Positions 27,421-36,570 are shown, counted from the stretch's first letter. The stretch is 64,000 nt of DNA from Nocardia arthritidis (GCF_011801145.1 NZ_CP046172.1:4526001-4590000); one strand, 5' to 3'. Notes: generated from the letters alone by a model not told the origin. A program made the numbers and translations.

Positions 27421-28077
27421 GTGTCCAGAGGTGTTCGGATTGTTGTTGGGATTCTGGGTGGGGTTGTCGGTGCGGGGTTGATTGTCGGTGGTGGGATCGG
27501 GTTGCGGGGCAGTGGGTCCGCGGAAACCGAGCAGGAGGCGATCCGGGCGCGGTTGCACGAGGAGCAGTTCCAGTTGCAGTCCGGTGCGGATCTCGTATTG
27601 CTCGTGAAATCGTCCGGTGGGGCGCTGAATCCGACGGCCGTTGCTTCGATCGCATCGCAGGTGCGGAAATTGCCGAACGTGAGATCGGCCGGGTCGGGCG
27701 GCAATCAGGCGCTTATGAACAAGGACAAGAGCGCCGCCGTGATTCCGGTGGAAATAGCGGGTGAGGGCGACGGTTACCGGGCGGCGAAGGCGGCTGTCGC
27801 GGATGCCGTGCCGACATTGGATGCGAGCGATGGCGCGACCGTCACGGTGCTCGGCGCCGCCGCCCCGCCGTCTTGGCGCGCGCCGGTGAGCTGGGCCGCG
27901 ACAGGTGGCGGGGCGGCGATCGTATTCGTCTCTGGCGCACTGGCTTTCGCAGGTTCACGCCGAGGAAGCGGATTCCAGCCCGCCTTTCAGCCACCGATGA
28001 TGCTCCCGCCGACACAGCAGCCGTTCCACAACCCGATGTACTCCACTCCGGGTGTGGTGCGACCGCCGACTCAGTGA
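27421..28077 (+). CDS. Membrane protein resembling one MMPL/RND extracytoplasmic domain
   Basis: 218 residues: a membrane segment (about 5-27), an extracytoplasmic domain (about 40-145) whose DLVLLVKSSGGALNP, VRKLPNVRS and SAAVIPVEIAGEGDGYRAA resemble the first porter domain of MmpL proteins, a second membrane segment (about 160-178) and a Pro/Gln-rich cytoplasmic tail. A full MmpL has about 11-12 helices and two such domains, so this is a stand-alone fragment or a distinct small family. GTG 27421 follows AGGGGGG. The first 120 bases are unusually rich in GTT, GGT and GGG codons. Confidence 0.7.
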   Translation: MSRGVRIVVGILGGVVGAGLIVGGGIGLRGSGSAETEQEAIRARLHEEQFQLQSGADLVLLVKSSGGALNPTAVASIASQVRKLPNVRSAGSGGNQALMNKDKSAAVIPVEIAGEGDGYRAAKAAVADAVPTLDASDGATVTVLGAAAPPSWRAPVSWAATGGGAAIVFVSGALAFAGSRRGSGFQPAFQPPMMLPPTQQPFHNPMYSTPGVVRPPTQ

Positions 28078-28082
28078 GCCGA

Positions 28083-28586
28083 TCACCGCGACGCCACATC
28101 GCCGGATGCGGCGTCCTCGGTCGCGGACGGGTTCTTCGATGCGGCATAGGCGGATTCGATCTGGTGACGCAGGTGCTTCTCGGCATGTTTGACCGTGGGG
28201 CCGACGATGGCCTGGATGACGCGATCGAGTGCCCGCCCCGCGATACCGCCGGGCACCCGGTAGTCGAGCACCACGCCGATCCTGCTGTGCCCCGCGTCGA
28301 TCGGCTCGAATGTCCAGCGCGCGGTACCCTCGACGCCTTTCACCGCGCGCAGCGTGATGACGGCGTTGTCCTCCCATTCGATCACCTCGCCGCGCAGGTG
28401 CAGGGTCATCGGTCCCAGGTTGAGCGCGGAATCGAATACCGCGCCGACGCCGCGCGACTGCTCACCCACCGGGGTGTAATGCTTGACGCCGAATACCCAG
28501 CGCGGCAGATTCCGGTAGTCCGCGACATATTCGAATGCGAACTCGGCGGGCGCCGCACCTTCCGCGGTGTAACTCACATGTCCCAT
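28083..28586 (-). CDS. SRPBCC (START-like) family protein
   Basis: 167-residue single-domain protein of the polyketide-cyclase/coenzyme-Q-binding START-like fold. Seen: FAFEYVADYRNLPRWVFGVK, the family's first helix and strand, RWTFEPIDAGHSRIGVVLDY, and a long C-terminal helix (KHAEKHLRHQIESAYAAS). It likely binds a hydrophobic small molecule; the substrate is unknown. It ends 5 bp from the convergent MMPL-like gene and borders the glycan cluster without being part of its overlapping operon. Confidence 0.84.
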   Translation of the reverse strand: MGHVSYTAEGAAPAEFAFEYVADYRNLPRWVFGVKHYTPVGEQSRGVGAVFDSALNLGPMTLHLRGEVIEWEDNAVITLRAVKGVEGTARWTFEPIDAGHSRIGVVLDYRVPGGIAGRALDRVIQAIVGPTVKHAEKHLRHQIESAYAASKNPSATEDAASGDVASR

Positions 28587-28661
28587 GCCACAACCCCTTC
28601 CGTACCGACTATCCGGTAACCGAGCCTATGCCGCGGGGCCGCGCCGCGCCCGGCAACGCGA

Positions 28662-29774
28662 TCACATACGCAACGTCCGATTCACCACCGCCGCCATCCG
28701 GCTGCGAAAGACGCTGGGGGAGAACGTAACCGCATGATCGCGCAGTGCCGCCGCCGAATAACGGCCCGGATCGAACGCGAGCATCGCCTCGGCGAGACCG
28801 TCGACGACCGCCTCGTCGGGACCCGGCGGAATGTGTTCGCCGGTGCTGCCGGGCACAACGGTGTCGAGCGCACCGCCCGCACCGACGGCGAGAACGCCCG
28901 CGCCGCAGGCCATCGCCTCCACCGGAACGATGCCGAAATCCTCGATACCGGGCATGAGCAGCGCGCGGCAGCGGCGGTACATGGCGAGCAGCGTGGCATG
29001 CGCGGTGGCGCCGAGAAAGACGGTTTCGGGTCCGGCCAGGGTTTCGAGATAGGGACGGAAGCGCCCATCACCGAGAATCACCAAGCGGCAACCGGCTTTC
29101 CGGGCGGCACGAATGGCCAGGTCGGGCCGCTTGTAAGGCACGAGGCGTCCGGCGCAGAGGAAGAAATCCTCGCGCTCGACGGCCGGATCGGGGGTGAAGC
29201 GGGCGATATCGACGGGCGGGTTGATCACCGTCGACGGCAGCCCCCACCAGTCGTGGACGCGATCGGCGACGGCCCGCGAATTGGCGACGATACTGGTGAG
29301 CCTTGGCGCGGCACGCAATTCGGCGCGGCGGGCGAGCAGGCCCAGCGCGGCGAGGGCGAGCTGTCCGCCGCGCCCGCCCGCCTCCCGGGCGCGAAAACCC
29401 TTGTCCCAGGCCCATCGCGCCGGGCTGTGCACATAGGCGATGGTCGGTGCGTCCGTGGCGAGCGCCGCTTGTACGGCGAAGGCGTGATGGCTGATGAGCA
29501 CGGCATCGTAGCGTTCACGTAATGGCAGCCGCCGCAACGCACCCGGCACGAGCGGCAGCAGCGGGGCATGCGAGCGGCGCCCGGTGGCGGCGTGCGCGCG
29601 ACTCAGCCATGAATCGCGCACCGCGTGCACCGGTGCGCGCAGTATCGCCGGATCGACGATCGGCGCGTAAACCGTCGCGTCGGGCCAGGTTTCGACGAAT
29701 TCGCCGACCACCGCCTCCGATCCGCCGAATTCGGTGAACCGTTCGTGCACGATCGCGACCCGTGGCGCGCTCAT
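28662..29774 (-). CDS. Glycosyltransferase family 4
   Basis: 370-residue GT-B enzyme. Seen: an N-terminal acceptor-side motif HERFTEFGGSEAVVGEFVE, a central INPPVDIARFTPDP hinge and the donor-binding EDFGIVPVEAMACG (E-x7-E). It transfers an activated sugar at the cytoplasmic membrane face. It is the last gene of the minus-strand glycan operon; its start overlaps the aminotransferase stop by 4 bp (ATGA). A plausible role is adding a sugar to the lipid-linked repeat unit; donor and linkage are unknown. Confidence 0.9.
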   Translation of the reverse strand: MSAPRVAIVHERFTEFGGSEAVVGEFVETWPDATVYAPIVDPAILRAPVHAVRDSWLSRAHAATGRRSHAPLLPLVPGALRRLPLRERYDAVLISHHAFAVQAALATDAPTIAYVHSPARWAWDKGFRAREAGGRGGQLALAALGLLARRAELRAAPRLTSIVANSRAVADRVHDWWGLPSTVINPPVDIARFTPDPAVEREDFFLCAGRLVPYKRPDLAIRAARKAGCRLVILGDGRFRPYLETLAGPETVFLGATAHATLLAMYRRCRALLMPGIEDFGIVPVEAMACGAGVLAVGAGGALDTVVPGSTGEHIPPGPDEAVVDGLAEAMLAFDPGRYSAAALRDHAVTFSPSVFRSRMAAVVNRTLRM

Positions 29775-31141
29775 CGCCCGGCCTCGCCGGGTTCCGCCTC
29801 CGGAAGTCGCCGCGGTTCCGCATGCCTGCGAATGGCCGGGGCTACCGGCCTGCCGATCAGCAACCCGTCGACCGAACCCTGTTCGAGCGCTTTGCGATAC
29901 ACCGCTGCGGCCGCCCGGCAGGCGGTGAGCGTCGCCTCGATATCGGCGTCGGTGTGCGCGGCCGAGGTGACGAAGGATTGCCCGAGCACCCCGCGCTCCA
30001 ACAACTCCTGGAGGAACAGCGTCCGAAATGGTTGGGACGGTTGGCCGTCCGCGTCGCGGGTGACGAAAATGAGGCAGGACGGCCGCCCGAGCGCCGCCAG
30101 CTGCGCGCCGATGCCGAATTCGGCGGTGATCGCATTGAACCCGTCGGCGAGCAGCCGCCCCGCATGCTCCATCCGGGCGACCGGATCGCCGGTGACGTAT
30201 TCGCGCACGACGGCGCGGAAGGCGGCCAGCGACCCGGATTCGGGACCGTGTGTGGTGGATAGTAGGAACACCCGGTCGCGGTCGGTGCGCAGCCCGCCGA
30301 GTTCCATCAGCTCCCGGCGGCCCGCGAGCGCTGAGATGGGAAATCCGTTGCCCATCGCCTTACCCCAGCAGGACAGGTCCGGCCGCACACCGTACACGGC
30401 CTGCGCGCCGCCCGCGGACCAGCGGAACCCGGTGATCATCTCGTCGAACACCAGCAGGGTGCCGTACCGGTCGCACAGCTCCCGAACCCCTTGCAGGAAG
30501 CCGGGATCCGGTTCGTTCAGCGCCGTCGCCGCCTCCATCACCACCGCCGCGACCCGCCCGTCGCGGAGCACCGCTGCCAGCGATGGCAGGTCGTTGTAGC
30601 GGAATTTCACCGTCTGCGCCACGGTTTCGGCGGGGATGCCGCTGTCCATCGCGGTGGTGCCGATGAACCAGTCGTCGACGGAGAAGAACGGTTGATCGCA
30701 GACGGCGATGGCGGTGCGTCCGGTGGCGGCCCTGGCCAGCCGCACCGCGGCGGTGGTGGCGTCGGAGCCGTTCTTGGCGAACTTCACCATGTCGGCCGCC
30801 GGTACCAGCGACAGGAAATCCTCGGCGGCAAGGATTTCCAGCTCGGTCGGCCTGCTGAAGCTCACACCGTCGGCGATGGCCGCACGCACGGCGGCGACGA
30901 CCGGCGGATAGCCGTGCCCGAGCGTCACCGAGCGCAAACCCATACCGTATTCGACATAGCAGTTGCCGTCGGCATCCCAGACCCGGCAACCGCTGCCGCG
31001 CACCAGGATCGGCGCCATGAATTCCGGATACTGGTCGGCGCCACGGGCATAGGTGTGCGCGCCGCCGGGAACGAGGTCGTGCAACCGGGCCTGTAGCCGG
31101 TTGCTGCGCGTGAAATCACGTCTGACGGAGGCTTCTTCCAT
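29771..31141 (-). CDS. GSA-2,1-aminomutase-like class III aminotransferase
   Basis: 456-residue PLP enzyme related to glutamate-1-semialdehyde aminomutase (HemL). Seen: MVKFAKNGSDATTAAVRLAR, cofactor Asp in LLVFDEMITGFRW and the Schiff-base lysine in WGKAMGNGFP. Being longer than HemL and embedded between an acyltransferase and a glycosyltransferase in a glycan operon, it more likely makes or moves an amino group for a sugar substituent than for tetrapyrroles. CAGGAG precedes ATG 31141. It couples to the next gene by ATGA overlap. Confidence 0.86.
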   Translation of the reverse strand: MEEASVRRDFTRSNRLQARLHDLVPGGAHTYARGADQYPEFMAPILVRGSGCRVWDADGNCYVEYGMGLRSVTLGHGYPPVVAAVRAAIADGVSFSRPTELEILAAEDFLSLVPAADMVKFAKNGSDATTAAVRLARAATGRTAIAVCDQPFFSVDDWFIGTTAMDSGIPAETVAQTVKFRYNDLPSLAAVLRDGRVAAVVMEAATALNEPDPGFLQGVRELCDRYGTLLVFDEMITGFRWSAGGAQAVYGVRPDLSCWGKAMGNGFPISALAGRRELMELGGLRTDRDRVFLLSTTHGPESGSLAAFRAVVREYVTGDPVARMEHAGRLLADGFNAITAEFGIGAQLAALGRPSCLIFVTRDADGQPSQPFRTLFLQELLERGVLGQSFVTSAAHTDADIEATLTACRAAAAVYRKALEQGSVDGLLIGRPVAPAIRRHAEPRRLPEAEPGEAGR

Positions 31142-31195
31142 ACTGGGCTCCTGGGGTGCGTTGTGGCACGGCGGGTTTCGGCGTGAACCTGCCGT

Positions 31196-32470
31196 TCAGT
31201 CTTCGGTGTGCGCCGCGACGGCGGCCCACAGGTCGTGGTCGGCACGGCCCTGCTCGGTGCCGACGACCGCGAAGGCTCGCATGGTGCCCTCGCGAATCAT
31301 GCCGACTCGCGCGGCCAGCTCGGCCGCATCGCTGTTACCGGGTTCGATCGCCATCGCGACCCGCCGCAGCCCGAGCCCGCCGAACGCGTGGTCGAGCAGC
31401 ATCCGCACCGCGGTCTCGCGGGCCGCCGGATCCGCTCCCCAGACAGCCAGCCTGGCGTTGCCGTCGAACATGTCGAGGTCGAACAGACGGCATTCGCCGG
31501 AGTACGACCCGTCCGTCTCGATGGCCAGGATCAGACCCTGTCGTGAGCGTAAACCGGCATGGGCGCAGAGCGATTCGCGCAGCCAGTGGAGGAAGCGGCA
31601 CCCGGGTCCGGACTGCCGGAGCCAGGCCGCCCGCCATCGAGGCCAGTCCGTCAACTTACGGTTACGAACCGTGATATGCGGTGGCCCTGGGTTTTCCAGC
31701 CGTACGCGCGGTGACGACCGGACCGGATCGGCGAGATGTGCCAATCGGCCGAGGGCATATCGCACCGATGCCATGAAAATGGTCGCAGGCGAAAGTGTCT
31801 CGTCGTCGACGGCATTTCGGTCGACAGCGGCCGGGGCACCGGCGAGGGCTCCCTGATGACGGGCGATCCACCACGTCACGAATCCGCCTGGGGGAACGTC
31901 GCTTTCGGTGATCGCCCAGAGTTCGTGATCCCGCCGCGCCCCGTCGGTGTCGAAGTACTGCCGCATCAGCGCCTCGCGCCGGAACCCCATCTGCGCCGCC
32001 CCGCTCGCCGCGGCGATATTGGCGGGCGAGATCGGCGCGGTGATCCTGGCCAGCCCGCCGGGGCCGAAGCCGAAGTCGAGCAGCAGCGCCGCCGCCAAAC
32101 CGCCGAGCCCGCGCCGCGCGACCTGCGCGTCCACCCAGATACCCATCTCACCGGATCCGGCGGCTCGGTCGAGCGAACCGAGCTCGATCTGTCCGGCGAA
32201 GCGGCCGTCCACCTCGATCGCCAGCGCCAGCCTGCGCCCACGCCTGGCATCCGCGCGGATGGTGAGAACCTCACGGACCCAGAGCTTTCCGGTGTGCCGC
32301 TCGGACCAGTCGAGCGGCGAGCTGAACCAGAACGGCTCGATGAGCCGCCGGTCCCGCAGCCGGATGCGCCGCCATGCGCCGAAGTCCGCCAGCCGGGGCG
32401 GCCGCAGCAGCACCGTATTGCCGTGCAGTGCGGCGGGACCGAGTCTGATGCCGGGCAACGAGATTCGCAC
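31196..32470 (-). CDS. Tandem GNAT acyltransferase (two RimJ/RimL-like domains)
   Basis: 424 residues with two GNAT domains. Domain 1 (about 10-195) has GSGEMGIWVDAQVARRGLGG with an acetyl-CoA loop-like RRGLGG and DFGFGPGGLARITAPISPAN. Domain 2 (about 260-420) has NARLAVWGADPAARETAVRM and LGLRRVAMAIEPGNSDA. The second domain's CoA loop is less canonical, so it may be structural. It probably N- or O-acetylates a sugar or amino substituent before export. It lies 8 bp after the beta-helix gene and 54 bp before the aminotransferase gene. Confidence 0.82.
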   Translation of the reverse strand: MRISLPGIRLGPAALHGNTVLLRPPRLADFGAWRRIRLRDRRLIEPFWFSSPLDWSERHTGKLWVREVLTIRADARRGRRLALAIEVDGRFAGQIELGSLDRAAGSGEMGIWVDAQVARRGLGGLAAALLLDFGFGPGGLARITAPISPANIAAASGAAQMGFRREALMRQYFDTDGARRDHELWAITESDVPPGGFVTWWIARHQGALAGAPAAVDRNAVDDETLSPATIFMASVRYALGRLAHLADPVRSSPRVRLENPGPPHITVRNRKLTDWPRWRAAWLRQSGPGCRFLHWLRESLCAHAGLRSRQGLILAIETDGSYSGECRLFDLDMFDGNARLAVWGADPAARETAVRMLLDHAFGGLGLRRVAMAIEPGNSDAAELAARVGMIREGTMRAFAVVGTEQGRADHDLWAAVAAHTED

Positions 32471-32477
32471 CGGCGGC

Positions 32478-33845
32478 TCACTCGCGCGGTCGCTGGGCGC
32501 CCAGCGAACTCGTCTTCAGCGCGCCGTCGGCGCCGACGGTGATCCGCCAGTAGCCGCCCTTCGGATCGCGCAGCATGATCCCGTTCTCGGCGCGATCGGA
32601 AACCCAAGTGCCACCGGAGGTTATCGCGCCACGCACCGAACCGTCGGTGGCCCGCGCCTGGAAGATATCGGCGTCGCCGGCCCCGGCCATGGCGATCGTG
32701 GTTCCGGTGAGCCGGGTTTCGTGCATGCCGGACCGGTTCAGCACATGCCATTCGTTCGGGAATACGCCCGGCGCGATATCGTCCGCGGCGCTGGAGATCA
32801 GGTTGATGGCGGTGCCCTCCGGGCAGCCCTGTGCATCGATCCGCAGCTCGGTGGGCGGGTGGTCCAGATCCCGGTCGAATTGCACATTGGCCAGATAGGG
32901 CTGGCGGCAATAGATCAGGTCCAGGCCCATCGTGCGCGCGGCCACCTTGCAGTTGACCATGCCGAATTGCGCCGGGCCACCGCGGTCGCGCGCCCCGACC
33001 GAGAGCGCGGTATCGGCGCCTTCGAACCAGACATTGGTGAGCCACCAGTCGTTGGCGGCGCCGTCGACGACGAGGTGTTTGTCGGTGGTCTTCGGATCCT
33101 CGTCGGAGACGAATTCCACGTTGGTGAGCGCCAATCCTGCATTGTGATCGTTGCCGGTGCCGAGCACGCCGATGTAGTTGCTGGTGAATTTGGATGAGGT
33201 CACATAGTTCTGGATGCAGGAGGTGACCAGTCCGAAGCCGAAGTTGTTGATATCGCAGTCGATGAAGGATGTGCCGCCGGTATTGCCCTGTAGCACAATG
33301 CCGCGCTGCTGTGCGAAGCGAGGATAGTTGTCGCTGAGGTGATTTCCGCGGATCACCACGGATTCGAAGGAGCAGCGGAAACATTCGTCGAGCTGTATCG
33401 CGGTGGCCTTCGGGCTGGTGAGGTAGAAGCCGAGCCGGGAGAACCGCACCCGGTTGCGCTTGTGCAGGTTGATCAGCGTGGTGTCGCCGGTGCAGAGCAC
33501 GAGCGACACATCACCGCCGTCGCCGAGCACCGTTGCGAAATCGGGCATATCCGGCCATTTGTCGACCTTGTAGTGGCCCGCGGGCAGGTACAGCACCAGC
33601 GGTTTGTCGCCGACATTGGCGGCCGCGGCGATGGCGGCCGTATCGTCGGCGTTGCCGTCGCCCACGGCGCCGAAATCCCGGACGTTGCGGGCCGCGGGCG
33701 CGTCGGTGACGTGTGGCGAGCGGAAATCGCTCGCGGGAGAGCCGGATGAGCCGCAGGCGGCCAGGGGCAGCGCCGCGGCGGCGCCGAGCGAGGCGGCGAA
33801 CAGATGTCTGCGCCCCAATCCTTTTCGGGAATCGCGGCGGCTCAT
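32478..33845 (-). CDS. Tat-exported lipoprotein with right-handed beta-helix (pectate-lyase-3 type)
   Basis: 455 residues. A twin-arginine region (GRRHLFAASLG) precedes a lipobox ALPLAAC, so a folded lipoprotein should be exported by Tat. The mature part begins NVRDFGAVGDGNADDTAAIA, the hallmark of pectate-lyase-3/GH28-like beta-helices, followed by repetitive coils (GLALTNVEFVSDED, WWLTNVWFEGADTALSVG). The end (about 400-455) resembles a short trimerisation or carbohydrate-binding tail. Likely a glycan lyase, hydrolase or binding factor acting on the cluster's polymer. Start and Wzz-like stop overlap by 4 bp. Confidence 0.82.
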   Translation of the reverse strand: MSRRDSRKGLGRRHLFAASLGAAAALPLAACGSSGSPASDFRSPHVTDAPAARNVRDFGAVGDGNADDTAAIAAAANVGDKPLVLYLPAGHYKVDKWPDMPDFATVLGDGGDVSLVLCTGDTTLINLHKRNRVRFSRLGFYLTSPKATAIQLDECFRCSFESVVIRGNHLSDNYPRFAQQRGIVLQGNTGGTSFIDCDINNFGFGLVTSCIQNYVTSSKFTSNYIGVLGTGNDHNAGLALTNVEFVSDEDPKTTDKHLVVDGAANDWWLTNVWFEGADTALSVGARDRGGPAQFGMVNCKVAARTMGLDLIYCRQPYLANVQFDRDLDHPPTELRIDAQGCPEGTAINLISSAADDIAPGVFPNEWHVLNRSGMHETRLTGTTIAMAGAGDADIFQARATDGSVRGAITSGGTWVSDRAENGIMLRDPKGGYWRITVGADGALKTSSLGAQRPRE

Positions 33846-35158
33846 ATCCGCAGCCTCCGAATCAGTCGGCGCAGGCCCCTCACCGGCCTGGTGTACGCTA
33901 CCGCGCCGCTGAGCCGATTGTCCCCGAAAGTGGCCAGGGCGCCCCGCAATTGGGGGATCGTGGTGGCACCGAGGGTGACGACGCCGACCGTGTGATCGCA
34001 CAGCGGCGCGACCGCGATCGCGTCGGCGGCCGCCACCACCGGCGCGACCTGGACCACCACGTGGTCGTAATCGGTGCGCAGCTTGGCGAGGACGGCGGCG
34101 AACCGGTCCGAGGCGAGCAGATCCTGGGTTCGATCGTCGGCCTCGCCGAGCGGCAGCAGGGCGGCGTTCGCGCCGGGCAGGCCGGTGAGTACCTCCGCGA
34201 TGGGCACCGCGTCGCGCAGGACCGCGACGAGTCCCGCCGTCGGCTCGGAAATCGTCTTGGTCACCGAGCGATTCGAGGTGTCGGCGTCGACCAGCACCAC
34301 CCGGCTGCCGGTATCGGCGAACGACTTCGCCAGCGCCGCCGCGACTTCGGGTTCCGATCGGCCGGAGAGGCTGGTGGTCAGGATGGTGTCCGACTCCCCG
34401 CTGCGGGTGAGTCGCGTTCGCAGCCTTCGGGTTTCGTCGGGCGCACCGGGTCTGCCCGCATCGATGACGCCGAGGACCGGCACTCGTGAGCGATAACCCG
34501 CGCCGCCGGGTATCGGGTCGGCGAGTACCGCCGCGAGGTCGGTGGAGGTGCGCAGGGTGCGGTCGGTGCGGTCGCGCACGAATGCGGCGAGCCCGCCGAG
34601 TGCCAGCCCGGCGAGCAGGCCGAGCGCGAGTATCCGTTTGGATTGCGGCGCCGTAGGCCCGGACGGCAATTCGGCCTTGTCGACCACCGCGACGCGGGCC
34701 GCAGGTGCGGCGTTCTTCTCGATGGTCTCCAATTCCGCAATGAGCTGGCGGAATTGGGCGACCACCGCGTCGGCCAGATCGCGGGCGCCCTGTGCGGTGG
34801 CATCGGTGACCGAGATGACCACGATGGTGCTGGCGGGCGGCGAGTCGGCTTTGATTTTGCCGCGCAGCTCGCCGACCGACATCTTCAGGCCGCGGTCGTC
34901 GATGGTGCGCTGAGCCACCGTCGCGCTGGTCGCCAGGTCCAGATAGGACCGGATCCGTTGCTGCGCGGCCAGTCCGCCCTGATACGAGTCGTTGACCGAG
35001 GTGCCCGTCGCCATCGAGACGTACATGCTGCTCGACGCGGTGTATGTGGCGGGCGTCGTGCGCAGATAACCGAACGCGCCGATCAGGCCGAGCACGACCG
35101 CCACGGCGATGATGACCCACCGGCGGCGCGCGATATGCCAGTAATCGATCAAACCCAT
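33842..35158 (-). CDS. Wzz-like chain-length protein fused to a decayed nucleotide-binding domain
   Basis: 438 residues. A Wzz domain is flanked by membrane segments (about 13-32 and 175-195), with YTASSSMYVSMATGTSVNDS between them. The cytoplasmic part (about 215-438) aligns with BY-kinases and keeps the A' motif VVLVDAD. The Walker A segment, however, reads TTSLSGRSEPEVAAAL with no GKS/T, and Walker B reads VVVQVAPV without its Asp. There is no tyrosine cluster at the C-terminus (RRLIRRLRI). It probably sets glycan length as a scaffold, not as a kinase. ATG 35158 overlaps the polymerase end. Confidence 0.85.
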   Translation of the reverse strand: MGLIDYWHIARRRWVIIAVAVVLGLIGAFGYLRTTPATYTASSSMYVSMATGTSVNDSYQGGLAAQQRIRSYLDLATSATVAQRTIDDRGLKMSVGELRGKIKADSPPASTIVVISVTDATAQGARDLADAVVAQFRQLIAELETIEKNAAPAARVAVVDKAELPSGPTAPQSKRILALGLLAGLALGGLAAFVRDRTDRTLRTSTDLAAVLADPIPGGAGYRSRVPVLGVIDAGRPGAPDETRRLRTRLTRSGESDTILTTSLSGRSEPEVAAALAKSFADTGSRVVLVDADTSNRSVTKTISEPTAGLVAVLRDAVPIAEVLTGLPGANAALLPLGEADDRTQDLLASDRFAAVLAKLRTDYDHVVVQVAPVVAAADAIAVAPLCDHTVGVVTLGATTIPQLRGALATFGDNRLSGAVAYTRPVRGLRRLIRRLRI

Positions 35159-36537
35159 TGTCCGGAACCCCCTTTCTCGATGGTGACAGCCCCGACCGGA
35201 ACAATCGCGCCGCGCCGCGTGGCCGGCAACGGTTTGGCGCGCCGACGGAATTCGCGGACCAGCAGATAGATGACCCAGGCCAGCACGCAGGCCTGCAGGA
35301 ATTTGCCGAGATTCTCCATGCTGCCGAGGATTCCGCGCTCGAACAGCGCCGAGGCGCCGGTCATCGCCAGGCCGAGCACGACGATCGGAAAGTACTTGGC
35401 GTGCAAGGCCTTTGCCCAGGCGAGCAGCAGTCCGAAGGTGAACAGCGCGCCGACGAAGACACCCGGATATCCGCCGAAGACATAGCCCTCGTTGATATTT
35501 CCCTCGGCCAGCGAAACCGAGACCCGGCTCAGATCCACCGACGCGCCGCGGATATCGGTTGCCCACGCGGTGCCGGACTGGAATTTCGTGGCCCCGAGCA
35601 ACTGGGTCGGGATCAGACTCTGCAGCGCGTGCGTGACGACTTCGTCAGGGGTGAGCCAGGATCCGGGTCCGTGATAGTAGGCGTCGGTCGCCGCCTCCAA
35701 CAGGTCGAAGCGCCGCAGCATGCTCAGGAACGGCTGCACCACTGTCGGGTACTCCGAATTGACCAGCGCGGTTCGGCTTTTCGCCTCGGTCGTGGATTTG
35801 AGCGACTGGAGCCAGCCGAATCCGCCGATGGCGAGCACGCCGATCAGGGCGACGCCGATCGCGTTGCGCTTGGTCCAGCCGAGGATCGCGAACCGCAGGG
35901 CCACCGCCAGCGCCGCGCCCAGCACGGGGGTCTTCGACTGCACCACCGCGGTCCACAGCAGTTCGACCCCCATCAGCCCGCCGATGATCAGCACGGTGGT
36001 CCGCTGCCGCGCGGGCCGGATGAAGATGATCAGCCCGAGCGCGGCGATGCCGGCGAGGATGGCGACGAAGTTCAGTATCGGGTTGGCGCTCTCCACATCG
36101 CCCGCATGACCGACGGATCCGGTGGCCACCGAGGCGGCGCGCCCGAACAGGCCGACCGCGTACATCGCGCCGAGCGTCGGCACCAGGTCGGGTTCGGCGA
36201 GCAGCGCGGGCGGCGGGACCGTCCGGCGGCGACGCCAAAAGGCATACGCCACAACGAGTCCCGCATACACCCAGAGTCCGGACAGCACATGCTGCAGCAC
36301 CAGCGCGATACTGCGGTCGTAGCCGAGATCGGCCAGGCGCGGATCGGGAATGTTGTCACCGAATTCGGGCACCGGCCGCACCCACAGCAGCACCACCGGC
36401 CGCGCCACGTAGGACACCGACCAGAACGCCGCCTGCGCCACCAGGAAGACCCGCGCGACCCCCGGTACGAAAAACGCCGCGACCGCGATGGTGAGCAGTG
36501 CGCAGGCGATGAGGAAGACCTCCGTCTGCGCGGTCAT
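35149..36537 (-). CDS. Polysaccharide polymerase (Wzy/O-antigen polymerase-like)
   Basis: 462-residue polytopic membrane protein with about ten to eleven hydrophobic segments and a large external loop (about 235-350) containing YYHGPGSWLTPDEVVTHALQ and GNINEGYVFGGYPGVFVGAL, the region that usually carries polymerase activity. Sequence is poorly conserved in this family, so the call rests on topology and its place between Wzz- and glycosyltransferase genes. It overlaps the Wzz-like start by 10 bp and lies 33 bp after the CgeB-like gene. Expected role: joins lipid-linked repeat units outside the membrane. Confidence 0.78.
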   Translation of the reverse strand: MTAQTEVFLIACALLTIAVAAFFVPGVARVFLVAQAAFWSVSYVARPVVLLWVRPVPEFGDNIPDPRLADLGYDRSIALVLQHVLSGLWVYAGLVVAYAFWRRRRTVPPPALLAEPDLVPTLGAMYAVGLFGRAASVATGSVGHAGDVESANPILNFVAILAGIAALGLIIFIRPARQRTTVLIIGGLMGVELLWTAVVQSKTPVLGAALAVALRFAILGWTKRNAIGVALIGVLAIGGFGWLQSLKSTTEAKSRTALVNSEYPTVVQPFLSMLRRFDLLEAATDAYYHGPGSWLTPDEVVTHALQSLIPTQLLGATKFQSGTAWATDIRGASVDLSRVSVSLAEGNINEGYVFGGYPGVFVGALFTFGLLLAWAKALHAKYFPIVVLGLAMTGASALFERGILGSMENLGKFLQACVLAWVIYLLVREFRRRAKPLPATRRGAIVPVGAVTIEKGGSGQWV

Positions 36538-36570
36538 GTGATTCGGGCTTCCGCGCGGGTCGAAGCCACC

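Noticed and set aside
29771..31141. Calling the aminotransferase HemL (tetrapyrrole synthesis)
   Set aside because: Longer than HemL and embedded with ATGA coupling in a glycan operon; no other heme-synthesis gene nearby.
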